Of a stretch of 33,930 nucleotides of DNA, positions 24,927 to 32,469 are shown piece by piece. The stretch comes from an uncultured Alphaproteobacteria bacterium. GTDB taxonomy: Bacteria; Pseudomonadota; Alphaproteobacteria; Rhodobacterales; Rhodobacteraceae. Each line of letters begins with the position of its first letter. The first letter of the stretch is position 1. The stretch is from NCBI GenBank assembly GCA_902570265.1, contig CACFXF010000018.1, positions 1 to 33,930 on the forward strand, read 5' to 3'. The notes below the pieces were generated by a model, which was given only the letters and a program-made list of their open reading frames with translations, was not told where the DNA came from and did not search any database. The translations under genes and the position numbers were made by a program.

Positions 24927-25982
24927 ATGAAAAAAATTAAAGGACCAGCTATTTTTCTTGCACAATTTGTAGGCGATGAAGAACCTTTTTCTAATCTCTC
25001 CAGTATTGCTAAATGGGCCTCCAACTTAGGTTATAAGGGAGTTCAAATACCTTCATGGGATAATAGAATTTTTGATTTAGAAAAAGCTTCAGAGAGTAAA
25101 ACTTATTGTGATGAAATTTTAGGTATTCTTAAATCATATGATCTGCAAATGACAGAACTATCCACTCATTTACAAGGTCAGTTAGTTGCTGTTCACCCAG
25201 CCTATAATATTCCCTTTGATGGTTTTGCAATTGAGAAGGTAAGAAATAATCCAAATAAAAGAAGAGAATGGGCAGAAGATCAATTAAAAAAAGCTGCTAT
25301 TGCTTCAAAAAACCTTGGATTAAAAGCTCATGCAACTTTTTCTGGTGCACTTGCCTGGCCATATGTGTACCCTTGGCCTCAAAGGCCTAATGGTTTGATA
25401 GAAGAAGCTTTTGATGAACTTGCAAAAAGATGGAAACCAATTCTTGATAAATTTGAAGAAAATGGTGTTGATTTATGTTATGAAATTCACCCAGGAGAAG
25501 ATCTTCATGATGGCGTAACTTTTGAAATGTTTTTGGAAAGGGTCAATAATCATAATAGATGTAACATGCTCTATGATCCAAGTCATTTTATTTTACAACA
25601 ATTAAATTATCTAGATCACATTGATATATATCATGAAAAAATCAAAATGTTTCATGTAAAAGATGCTGAATTTAATTCTTCTGGTAAACAGGGGGTCTAT
25701 GGTGGGTTTCAACCCTGGCTAAAAAGAGCAGGTAGATTTAGGTCTATTGGTGATGGACAAGTAAACTTCAAAGCCATTTTTTCAAAATTATCAGGATATG
25801 GGTTTGATGGTTGGGCTGTCTTGGAATGGGAATGCTGTATAAAAAGCCCAGAGCAAGGAGCTGCTGAAGGAGCAAAAATCATAAATCAACACATCATCGA
25901 TGTTACGGAAAAAGCATTTGACGATTTTGCAGAGTCTGGAGCCGATAAAAATACAAACAAGATAATTTTAGGAATTGGATAG
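24927..25982 (+). CDS. TIM-barrel sugar isomerase/epimerase
   Basis: The 351-residue protein belongs to the AP-endonuclease-2/xylose-isomerase-like barrel family. Likely metal ligands are Glu186 in LCYEIHPGED, Asp217 and His220 in MLYDPSHF, His243 in MFHVKDAEF and Glu300 in AVLEWECC. GAGGT precedes the ATG. It is divergent from the importer and 5 bases upstream of a Gfo/Idh/MocA dehydrogenase gene. This isomerase-plus-dehydrogenase pair is common in inositol, pseudo-sugar and 3-keto-sugar breakdown. It would act on the imported compound, but the exact reaction is not determinable. Confidence 0.9.
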   Translation: MKKIKGPAIFLAQFVGDEEPFSNLSSIAKWASNLGYKGVQIPSWDNRIFDLEKASESKTYCDEILGILKSYDLQMTELSTHLQGQLVAVHPAYNIPFDGFAIEKVRNNPNKRREWAEDQLKKAAIASKNLGLKAHATFSGALAWPYVYPWPQRPNGLIEEAFDELAKRWKPILDKFEENGVDLCYEIHPGEDLHDGVTFEMFLERVNNHNRCNMLYDPSHFILQQLNYLDHIDIYHEKIKMFHVKDAEFNSSGKQGVYGGFQPWLKRAGRFRSIGDGQVNFKAIFSKLSGYGFDGWAVLEWECCIKSPEQGAAEGAKIINQHIIDVTEKAFDDFAESGADKNTNKIILGIG

Positions 25983-25987
25983 ATAAA

Positions 25988-27133
25988 ATGGTAAATAAAA
26001 TTAAATTAGGCATGGTCGGAGGGGGAACAGGCGCATTTATTGGTGCTGTTCATAGAATAGCAGCAAGAATGGATGATAAGTATGAATTTATTGCTGGTTG
26101 TTTATCTTCAACACCTGAAAAATCAATAATTTCGGCTAATGAAATAAACCTAGACCTAAACCGATGTTATCCAGATTTTAAAACGATGGCTGAGGAAGAG
26201 GCAAAAAGAGAAGATGGGATAGAGGTTGTATCTATAGTTACCCCTAACCACATGCATGCTGATCCAGCAATTACTTTTTTAAAAAAAGGTATACATGTAA
26301 TTTGTGATAAGCCAATGACTTCTACTTTAGATGATGCGCTCTCTTTATATAGAAGTGTTAAAGAAAATAAAGCTCTTTTTTTAATTACTCATAATTATAC
26401 AGGTTATCCTCTTGTTAGAGAAATGAAGTCAATAGTTAAAAGTGGTGAATTGGGGAAAATACGATCTGTAAGAGGTTCTTATTTACAAGGTTGGTTAGGG
26501 TCTAAAGAAGAAGATACAGGAAGTAACAAGCAAGCGGAATGGAGAACAGATCCGAAAAGGAGTGGTATTGCTGGTGGAGTGGGGGACATAGGAAGTCATA
26601 CTTTACATTTAATAGAGTTCATAACAGGAATAAAGTTACTTTCAGTTGCTGCTGACTTAACCACCTTTGTAAAAGGAAGAAAATTAGATGATGATGCTTC
26701 TATTTTATTAAGGATGGAAAATGGTGTTAAAGGTTCAATTTCTATTTCTCAAATAGCAATAGGGGAAGAAAACAATTTAAGTATTTCTATATATGGAGAA
26801 AAAGGTTCTTTAAAATGGAGTCAGGAAAACCCAAATCAAGCTGAACTTCATAAAGTTGGTCATCATAAGCAAATCTTGACTAGAGCAAGTTTTTCTATTT
26901 CGAAAGATTCTTTTGCTAACGTAAGAATTCCACCAGGTCATCCAGAGGGATATTTAGAAGCATTTGCTCAGCTTTACTCAGATTTTGCTGAATTAATAAG
27001 AAATAGTAAAAATAAAGATAAAATTAAGAAAATCTTACCTAATGAGGAAGATGGCTTACATATAATGAAATTCATTAACAGTTGTGTCAATTCTAGCAAT
27101 CAAAATTCAAGGTGGATAAATTTAAACTCTTGA
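25988..27133 (+). CDS. Gfo/Idh/MocA-family oxidoreductase
   Basis: The 381-residue NAD(P)-dependent dehydrogenase has an N-terminal Rossmann fold (GMVGGGTGAFIGAVHR, residues 8-23), the family Lys108 in CDKPM (usually EKP), and catalytic-site Asp200 and His204 in VGDIGSHTLHL. The C-terminal alpha/beta domain binds the sugar. It probably oxidises or reduces one hydroxyl of a sugar or cyclitol in the cytosol. It is co-transcribed with the isomerase gene and opposite the importer/DhaKL operon, so the three units likely serve one compound. Confidence 0.92.
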   Translation: MVNKIKLGMVGGGTGAFIGAVHRIAARMDDKYEFIAGCLSSTPEKSIISANEINLDLNRCYPDFKTMAEEEAKREDGIEVVSIVTPNHMHADPAITFLKKGIHVICDKPMTSTLDDALSLYRSVKENKALFLITHNYTGYPLVREMKSIVKSGELGKIRSVRGSYLQGWLGSKEEDTGSNKQAEWRTDPKRSGIAGGVGDIGSHTLHLIEFITGIKLLSVAADLTTFVKGRKLDDDASILLRMENGVKGSISISQIAIGEENNLSISIYGEKGSLKWSQENPNQAELHKVGHHKQILTRASFSISKDSFANVRIPPGHPEGYLEAFAQLYSDFAELIRNSKNKDKIKKILPNEEDGLHIMKFINSCVNSSNQNSRWINLNS

Positions 27134-27180
27134 ACCGATTTAATTATCTTTATTTAATTTATAAAGAGCAAATGTACTTT

Positions 27181-28848
27181 TTAACCTGGCATTCTTAATA
27201 TTTCTTGCTTAAAGCCATTTTCAACGTGTATTTTGTCTCTATCAATTGCAAAAACTCTCCAACCTTCAAACCATTGACCAACTTTTAACTTTACTATTTT
27301 TCCATTTGATAATCTTAAAAGTGCGCTTGGATTAGATGATTTTCCAACAATTCCAATTAAATTTGTTCTATCTAAATCTATAAAATTTCTTTTTGTAGAA
27401 TTATAACCAACTGATGCCTTTTCTGGTATGCTTGGTGATTTTGTAGCTTTAGCTGTAATTCTTACTTGGGATGGTTTTATAATTTTTAAAGTTTTAAAAT
27501 AATCGGGTCTTTCTCTTGGAATTTTTACAAAAATCAAAGCACCACTTGAAAGAGTTGGTTCACTAAGAATTCTAATACTATCAATAATTGAAGGTTTTTT
27601 GTATGGTGAAATCTTGATTGCATATTCAATCAATAATGGGTCAAGCTCTGGAAAATTCTCTTTTATTTTATCAGTCTTTTTAACAGTCTTATTTTTTTCT
27701 TCAGTAGTATTTATTATTTTTTCATCAATTTTTTGTTCTAAATCTTTATTAAATTGCAAGTTTAGATTATTAATTTTTGGTTTATAGTAAGATATAACTT
27801 TTCTAAAATCAGGTTTATCTTCATTTTTAGTTTTAGGACTACTTTTATCTGGTAAAATTTTAAATAAACTTTCATAGTCAATTATATTTTCTAAAGACGA
27901 TACTCTTAATAAATTTAAATTATTTATACTTTTTATTTCGTTAGTATTTAAAATTTCAGTTTTTAATTGTTTGTAACTGATATCATTTTGAATTAAAATA
28001 TTCTTAAGGTTATTAACGTTATATTCTGGATTTATATCGTTATCTACATTATCTGTTATAAAAAAACTTTTCAATTTATCTAACTTTATAGGAGTATTCA
28101 GACTATTAATTTCTGTAAAAATGGTTACTTCGGATGAAGTTGAATTAGATGCAAATAAATCATTTCTTACGTTTAATTTAATGTCTTGATTAATTGTATT
28201 AAGTTCTATTTTATCAATGTCTAGATTTGCTTTAACTGATGGAATTTGGTAGATTACTTTTTCATCACTTTTATATAAAAAAATTGTTAATCCAATAACT
28301 AAAAAAGCTAAAGAATAATAAACAGGTCTAGAAAGTCTTGTTAATTTTAATAATTTAATAGGTTTTAAATATCTTTGAAAATTAAATTCAAGATTTCTAT
28401 TATTCTCAAAGCTAAATTTCCCTATATTAAATTTTTTGATGGAAAAACCTGCTTTTTCTACAAATTCTTTTACCTCATTTATTAATGAAACTTGAATATA
28501 AGTTATGGAGGTAGCCCTAGTTCCAATGTTATCGGTAGTTAAAGCGATAATTCCATTTTTATCATTTACTTTTCTTTTATTAATTAACTCTATAGCTTCT
28601 TTTTTTGAGATTGGATTATTAGTGATTAAGGTTTCATTTTTTAATAAATTTTCAGGAAGATTTATTTCTATTTCAGGAATATAAGAATTAAGTGCTTTAG
28701 CTAAATTAAATAATTTTTTCAATCCCTCACTTGCTGCAGGTTCATTTGGGTCAAAGCTATCTAGGATCTTTAGTTCTTGATCTTGTTTTATAGCAAGTGA
28801 AATTGAATTACTTGTTAAATTTAGAAAAAATTTTCTAGGATATGTCAT
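27181..28848 (-). CDS. Bitopic inner-membrane protein with PilP/GspC-like C-terminal domain
   Basis: This 555-residue protein has a cytoplasmic N-terminal part (FFLNLTSNSISLAI onward, about residues 1-170) and one membrane span at about 176-192 (YYSLAFLVIGLTIFLYK). A long Asn/Lys-rich, low-complexity periplasmic linker follows. The compact C-terminal domain (about 487-555: NLIGIVGKSSNPSALLRL, KLKVGQWFEGWRVFAI) resembles the homology region of PilP/GspC pilus and type II secretion proteins. Similar architecture occurs in poorly characterised alphaproteobacterial proteins. No other pilus or secretion gene lies nearby. It is the last of four co-directional genes after rlmB. Function inferred only from domain resemblance. 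Confidence 0.7.
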   Translation of the reverse strand: MTYPRKFFLNLTSNSISLAIKQDQELKILDSFDPNEPAASEGLKKLFNLAKALNSYIPEIEINLPENLLKNETLITNNPISKKEAIELINKRKVNDKNGIIALTTDNIGTRATSITYIQVSLINEVKEFVEKAGFSIKKFNIGKFSFENNRNLEFNFQRYLKPIKLLKLTRLSRPVYYSLAFLVIGLTIFLYKSDEKVIYQIPSVKANLDIDKIELNTINQDIKLNVRNDLFASNSTSSEVTIFTEINSLNTPIKLDKLKSFFITDNVDNDINPEYNVNNLKNILIQNDISYKQLKTEILNTNEIKSINNLNLLRVSSLENIIDYESLFKILPDKSSPKTKNEDKPDFRKVISYYKPKINNLNLQFNKDLEQKIDEKIINTTEEKNKTVKKTDKIKENFPELDPLLIEYAIKISPYKKPSIIDSIRILSEPTLSSGALIFVKIPRERPDYFKTLKIIKPSQVRITAKATKSPSIPEKASVGYNSTKRNFIDLDRTNLIGIVGKSSNPSALLRLSNGKIVKLKVGQWFEGWRVFAIDRDKIHVENGFKQEILRMPG

Positions 28849-28891
28849 TTTTACTAATTAATACCTCAAATTAAATTTTTTCATTCAAAAA

Positions 28892-30169
28892 TTATTCCAA
28901 AGCATGTCTTAGATCATTTATTAAATCTTTTGGATCCTCTATTCCAATTGAAAGTCTTATAACATTTGGAGCCAAGCCAGCATTTTTTTGTTGTTCCTCA
29001 GTTAATTGTCGGTGAACTGTAGATGCAGGATGTATAATTAGTGATCTAGTATCCCCTAAATTAGAAACATGACTAAAAAGACTTAATTTATTTATCATTT
29101 TCATACAAGCCTCATAACCATCTTTTAAAGATATAGTAAATAATGCTCCAGCTCCCTTTGGAAAAATTGATTTTGCTGTGTTAAAATATTGAGAAGATTT
29201 AAGCCCAGCATAAGTTACTTTCTCTATTTTTGGGTGCTTTTCAAGCCAATTAGCAATCTTAATTGAATTGCTTACGTGTTTCTTCATTCTTAAAGATAAT
29301 GTTTCTAACCCTAATAGTGTTTGAAAGGCATTTTGTGGTGCCATTGTCATTCCTAAGTCTCTTAAACTGACAGCAATGCTATATATAATAAATGCATATG
29401 GTCCAAAAGTGTCATGGAATTTCAATCCATGATATGCTGGCTCCTCTTCCGAAAGTGATTTAAATTTTCCGGTTTCTGACCAATTAAAATTCCCACTATC
29501 CACGACTGCTCCACCCAAAGATGTTCCATTACCAGACATATATTTTGTTGTTGAGTGAACAATTAGATCTGCTCCAAATTTGAATGGGTTACATAGAAAT
29601 GGCGATGCTGCAGTGTTATCAACAATAAGCGGAATTTTAAATTTTTTAGATAATTTTCCAACCTCTATAAGATTGGTAACATGACCTCCTGGATTTGAGA
29701 TGCTTTCACAAAAAATGGCTTTTGTTTTTTCATTAATGGACTGTTTTACTTGTTCAATTTTATCAATATCAACAAATTTTGCTTCCCACCCAAATTTATT
29801 GATTGTATTAGAAAATTGTTGAATTGTACCGCCATAAAGCCTTGAGGACGCTATTATATTGTCACCTGGAGACATTAATGGAAACAATGCTAATATTTGT
29901 GCAGAATGTCCCGATGATGTACAAACAGCGCCAATACCTCCTTCTAAAGTTGCGATTCTCTCCTGTAGTACTGATACTGTAGGATTAGACAATCTAGAAT
30001 ATATATGACCTAACTCTTTTAAATCAAACAAGGCTTCAGCATGAAGTATACTTTTAAAAACATATGCGGTATTTTGGTAAATAGGCACCTGACGTGCTCC
30101 AGTAGATGGGTCTGGTCTTGATCCAGCATGAATTTGTAATGTATCAAATTTATATTTACTTTTTATCAT
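28892..30169 (-). CDS. metY: O-acetylhomoserine aminocarboxypropyltransferase (sulfhydrylase)
   Basis: The 425-residue PLP enzyme of the Cys/Met metabolism family makes homocysteine from O-acetylhomoserine and sulfide in the cytosol. The PLP lysine is Lys209 in VHSTTKYMSGNG, with Asp184 in LIVDNTAASP and the substrate-loop arginine in HIYSRLSNPT. Length and the GGAVVDSGNF and GLAPNVIRLSIGIED blocks favour MetY over MetB/MetZ, although related lyases cannot be fully excluded. It starts 10 bases after the CoA-binding gene and is likely in an operon with it. Confidence 0.92.
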   Translation of the reverse strand: MIKSKYKFDTLQIHAGSRPDPSTGARQVPIYQNTAYVFKSILHAEALFDLKELGHIYSRLSNPTVSVLQERIATLEGGIGAVCTSSGHSAQILALFPLMSPGDNIIASSRLYGGTIQQFSNTINKFGWEAKFVDIDKIEQVKQSINEKTKAIFCESISNPGGHVTNLIEVGKLSKKFKIPLIVDNTAASPFLCNPFKFGADLIVHSTTKYMSGNGTSLGGAVVDSGNFNWSETGKFKSLSEEEPAYHGLKFHDTFGPYAFIIYSIAVSLRDLGMTMAPQNAFQTLLGLETLSLRMKKHVSNSIKIANWLEKHPKIEKVTYAGLKSSQYFNTAKSIFPKGAGALFTISLKDGYEACMKMINKLSLFSHVSNLGDTRSLIIHPASTVHRQLTEEQQKNAGLAPNVIRLSIGIEDPKDLINDLRHALE

Positions 30170-30179
30170 TAATTTTTTC

Positions 30180-30674
30180 TTATAAATCTATTTTTGAAGA
30201 TATTATTCTTGTGTTGAATCCTGCTACTCTTAACTCACCAAATAATCGCTGGTTTTCAATTTTTGGACATTTATCCATTATCACATTCATTCCATTATTT
30301 TTTGCAATTAGTGCTGCTTTATTATTTTTAATTCCAATTTGCATCCAGACAGTTTTACACCCTAATGGTTTTAGATATTTTATAGTATCCTCAACTATAT
30401 TTGGAACTTCTTTTGATGGTCGAAATATATCAATTAAATCAACTCTTTTATCAGGATCAATATCAGATATTTTTCCTAAAACTCTCTCTCCCCACAGTTT
30501 TTCCCCTTCATAGTTTGGGTTAATTGGAATTACGGAAATACCCCTCAATACAAAATATCTTGCTACAAAAAAAGAGGCTCTTAGTGGACTGGCTGATACA
30601 CCTATCATGACTATAGAATTTATTTTTTTTAACAGGATGCGAAGTTCATTATCATCAAGTATATTTTTGGTCAT
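30180..30674 (-). CDS. CoA-binding-domain protein (YccU-like)
   Basis: This 164-residue single-domain protein has the succinyl-CoA-synthetase-alpha-like Rossmann fold: SIVMIGVSASPLRASFFVAR at about residues 20-40, then VIPINPNY, and the conserved DKCPKIE segment near the end. Relatives often bind CoA, possibly through a disulfide to the conserved cysteine, but their role is not established. The ATG overlaps rlmB by four bases, and metY follows closely. A link to sulfur or thiol metabolism is suggested only by the metY neighbour. Confidence 0.87.
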   Translation of the reverse strand: MTKNILDDNELRILLKKINSIVMIGVSASPLRASFFVARYFVLRGISVIPINPNYEGEKLWGERVLGKISDIDPDKRVDLIDIFRPSKEVPNIVEDTIKYLKPLGCKTVWMQIGIKNNKAALIAKNNGMNVIMDKCPKIENQRLFGELRVAGFNTRIISSKIDL

Positions 30675-31459
30675 AACAACTCTCTAATAGCAAACAAACT
30701 GATTGCAGCTGCATTTGAAACATTTAAAATATTAAAATCACTATAAGTATTTATTTTTACTAAATGGTCACATTTTTGCTTAGTTAAATATCTCATACCT
30801 TTTTCTTCTGATCCCAAGATACACGCTATTGGTTGTTTTTTCAATTTTTTAAGTAAATCAGCTAATGAATGTTTTCCGCTATGATCCAGTCCAACTATTA
30901 AAAAACCGTTTTTTCTTATAATTTCAATGGTATTAGATATATTTGTAACATTTAAATAGGGTAATTTTTCGAATGCACCCGAAGCCGCTTTTACTAGGCT
31001 TCCAGATTCTTGCGCACAATGGTAGGTTGACCCTATTATTGCTTTACAACCTAAAATTTCTGCTGACCTAATTATTGCTCCTACATTTTGTGGATCTTTA
31101 ATTCTATCTAGAACAATGATTACGTCATTAGCACTTTTCGATAATAAAATTTCATCTAACTCATTAAATCTTAAAGGTTCGACTTCTAAAGCCAATCCTT
31201 GATGTACAGAATTTTCACTTAAAAACTTATAAAATTCTTTACTATTTATTATAGTAGTTCGAATTTCTAAGTTTTTTGCTAATTCACCTAATTTATCTAA
31301 AGCATTTTTTGTACATATCAGTTGATATTTTTTACGATTAATATTTTCTAAAGCAGCTTTCACAGAATGGTAACCATAAAGCCAAATTTTTTTATCTGAG
31401 TTAAGATTGTTTTTTTTGAAGTATTTTTTTTTTATTTTATGGATTTTATTTTTTATCAT
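30671..31459 (-). CDS. rlmB: 23S rRNA (guanosine-2'-O)-methyltransferase RlmB, SPOUT family
   Basis: This 262-residue SpoU/TrmH methyltransferase would methylate the 2'-OH of G2251 in the 23S rRNA P-loop. The N-terminal substrate-binding domain (WLYGYHSVKAALEN) precedes the SPOUT knot with its three motifs: KDPQNVGAIIRSAEILG, CILGSEEKGMR and NILNVSNAAAISLFA. E. coli RlmB has 243 residues. The lysine-rich N-terminal extension is typical of AT-rich genomes. It overlaps the next gene by four bases. Confidence 0.93.
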   Translation of the reverse strand: MIKNKIHKIKKKYFKKNNLNSDKKIWLYGYHSVKAALENINRKKYQLICTKNALDKLGELAKNLEIRTTIINSKEFYKFLSENSVHQGLALEVEPLRFNELDEILLSKSANDVIIVLDRIKDPQNVGAIIRSAEILGCKAIIGSTYHCAQESGSLVKAASGAFEKLPYLNVTNISNTIEIIRKNGFLIVGLDHSGKHSLADLLKKLKKQPIACILGSEEKGMRYLTKQKCDHLVKINTYSDFNILNVSNAAAISLFAIRELL

Positions 31460-31500
31460 ATTGATAGATGATGTAATTTCACCTTATTATACAACAATAT

Positions 31501-31530
31501 AAAAAAAAAAGCCAAGTATTTAAACTTGGC
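31501..31530 (-). terminator. Rho-independent terminator after the ankyrin gene
   Basis: GCCAAGT (31511-31517) pairs with ACTTGGC (31524-31530) around a 6-base loop. On the minus strand the stem is followed by ten T (31501-31510). It lies about 80 bases after the ankyrin gene stop and before the rlmB start, so it separates the two transcripts. Confidence 0.85.
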
Positions 31531-31611
31531 TAAAGTCAGTATTGGCACATAAATATGAAACTATGATGTAAGTATTTATAACGAGCCAATTATAAAATTG
31601 TTTAATTTATT

Positions 31612-32073
31612 TTACTTTGACAAATCGTATAAATTAATCAATTCGATATAACCTATTGTTTTTTTCAATTTAGAATTTTTTTCCATCCAGAATATAAATG
31701 TTTTCCCAGAATTAGTTTTGGCATCAATATCTGCCCCAGCATCAATTAATGTTAAAAGAATCTCTGGATTAGGATTAAATCTTGCTGCACTATGAAGAGG
31801 GGTCCATCCTTTTTTTGTTGTTCCATTTATTTCAGCACCTGCTCTAATTAGCCTTAATAAAACTTCAGGATCATTATTAACCTCAGCTGCTATGTGAAGG
31901 GGGCTCTCTCCTCCTTCTGCATCTGGAATAACTGGAGAGCCATTTTTTAAACAATGCTCTACTTTACTTAAAGTAAAATTTTTCCATCCATACCTCTGGA
32001 ACCACCACTGGCATGTTTCTGCATTTACGCTATTGAAAGAAAGTATTAATATGATTGTTATAATTATTCGCAT
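31612..32073 (-). CDS. Secreted ankyrin-repeat protein
   Basis: The 153-residue protein has a Sec signal peptide (MRIIITIILILSFNSVNA, cut near residue 18), a short Trp-rich mature start (CQWWFQRYGW) and two clear ankyrin repeats, at about residues 54-86 (SPLHIAAE, AGAEIN) and 88-120 (TPLHSAAR, AGADIDAKT). A degenerate third follows. Cys21 and Cys41 could form a disulfide. It probably binds another protein in the periplasm; partner unknown. It is transcribed alone, with its own terminator. Confidence 0.85.
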   Translation of the reverse strand: MRIIITIILILSFNSVNAETCQWWFQRYGWKNFTLSKVEHCLKNGSPVIPDAEGGESPLHIAAEVNNDPEVLLRLIRAGAEINGTTKKGWTPLHSAARFNPNPEILLTLIDAGADIDAKTNSGKTFIFWMEKNSKLKKTIGYIELINLYDLSK

Positions 32074-32180
32074 ATGATAAAAGATAAAAAAATATAAAAA
32101 AAGCTTGAATAAATCTCTCGAAAATTTAATACAACTACAATATTACATTTGTAAATTTTATATAACAACAAGATTTTAAG

Positions 32181-32266
32181 GGAGGGGTGGCAGAGCGGTC
32201 AAATGCAACGGACTGTAACTCCGTCGGGGCAACCCTACATAGGTTCGAATCCTATCCCCTCCACCA
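32181..32266 (+). tRNA. tRNA-Tyr (anticodon GTA)
   Basis: A full class II cloverleaf is visible. The acceptor stem GGAGGGG (32181-32187) pairs with CCCCTCC (32256-32262). The anticodon stem ACGGA/TCCGT holds loop CTGTAAC with anticodon GTA at 32215-32217. A long variable arm (CGGGGCAACCCTAC) is followed by T-arm ATAGG-TTCGAAT-CCTAT. Discriminator A and CCA are encoded (32263-32266). GTA reads the Tyr codons UAU/UAC. Confidence 0.97.
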
Positions 32267-32353
32267 TATTTTTGATTTCCCCCTATCTAATTGATTAATA
32301 ACACATTTTATCATGAGAGTTTTTACAAAGCGGTAGTCAAGGTGAGTTTAGTC

Positions 32354-32367
32354 TATTGAATTCAATA
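32354..32367. promoter_or_regulatory. 14-base perfect palindrome upstream of the TPR gene
   Basis: TATTGAATTCAATA is a perfect palindrome between tRNA-Tyr and the TPR gene, about 100 bases before the GTG start. TATAAT sequences lie just downstream (32377-32382 and 32397-32402). It could be a regulator site, but no regulator is known here. The rest of this 203-base gap holds no other gene that I can support. Confidence 0.35.
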
Positions 32368-32443
32368 TTGATTAACTATAATCTAAATGTGATGAGTATA
32401 ATATAGTTTTTTCTCAATATAAATAACTGTGTAAGTTCACAAA

Positions 32444-32452
32444 TGGTATAAT
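32444..32452 (+). promoter_or_regulatory. Candidate extended -10 promoter for the TPR gene
   Basis: TGGTATAAT is an extended -10 element (TG-n-TATAAT). Transcription would begin near 32459, leaving only about 11 bases before the GTG at 32470, so an upstream TATAAT may be the real promoter instead. Confidence 0.35.
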
Positions 32453-32469
32453 ACTTGCGAGGGATAGGA

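Noticed and set aside
27147-27167. Seven-bp AT-rich inverted repeat between the Gfo/Idh and bitopic-protein genes as a terminator
   Set aside because: The stem has only one GC pair and no T-run follows on either strand; too weak to call.
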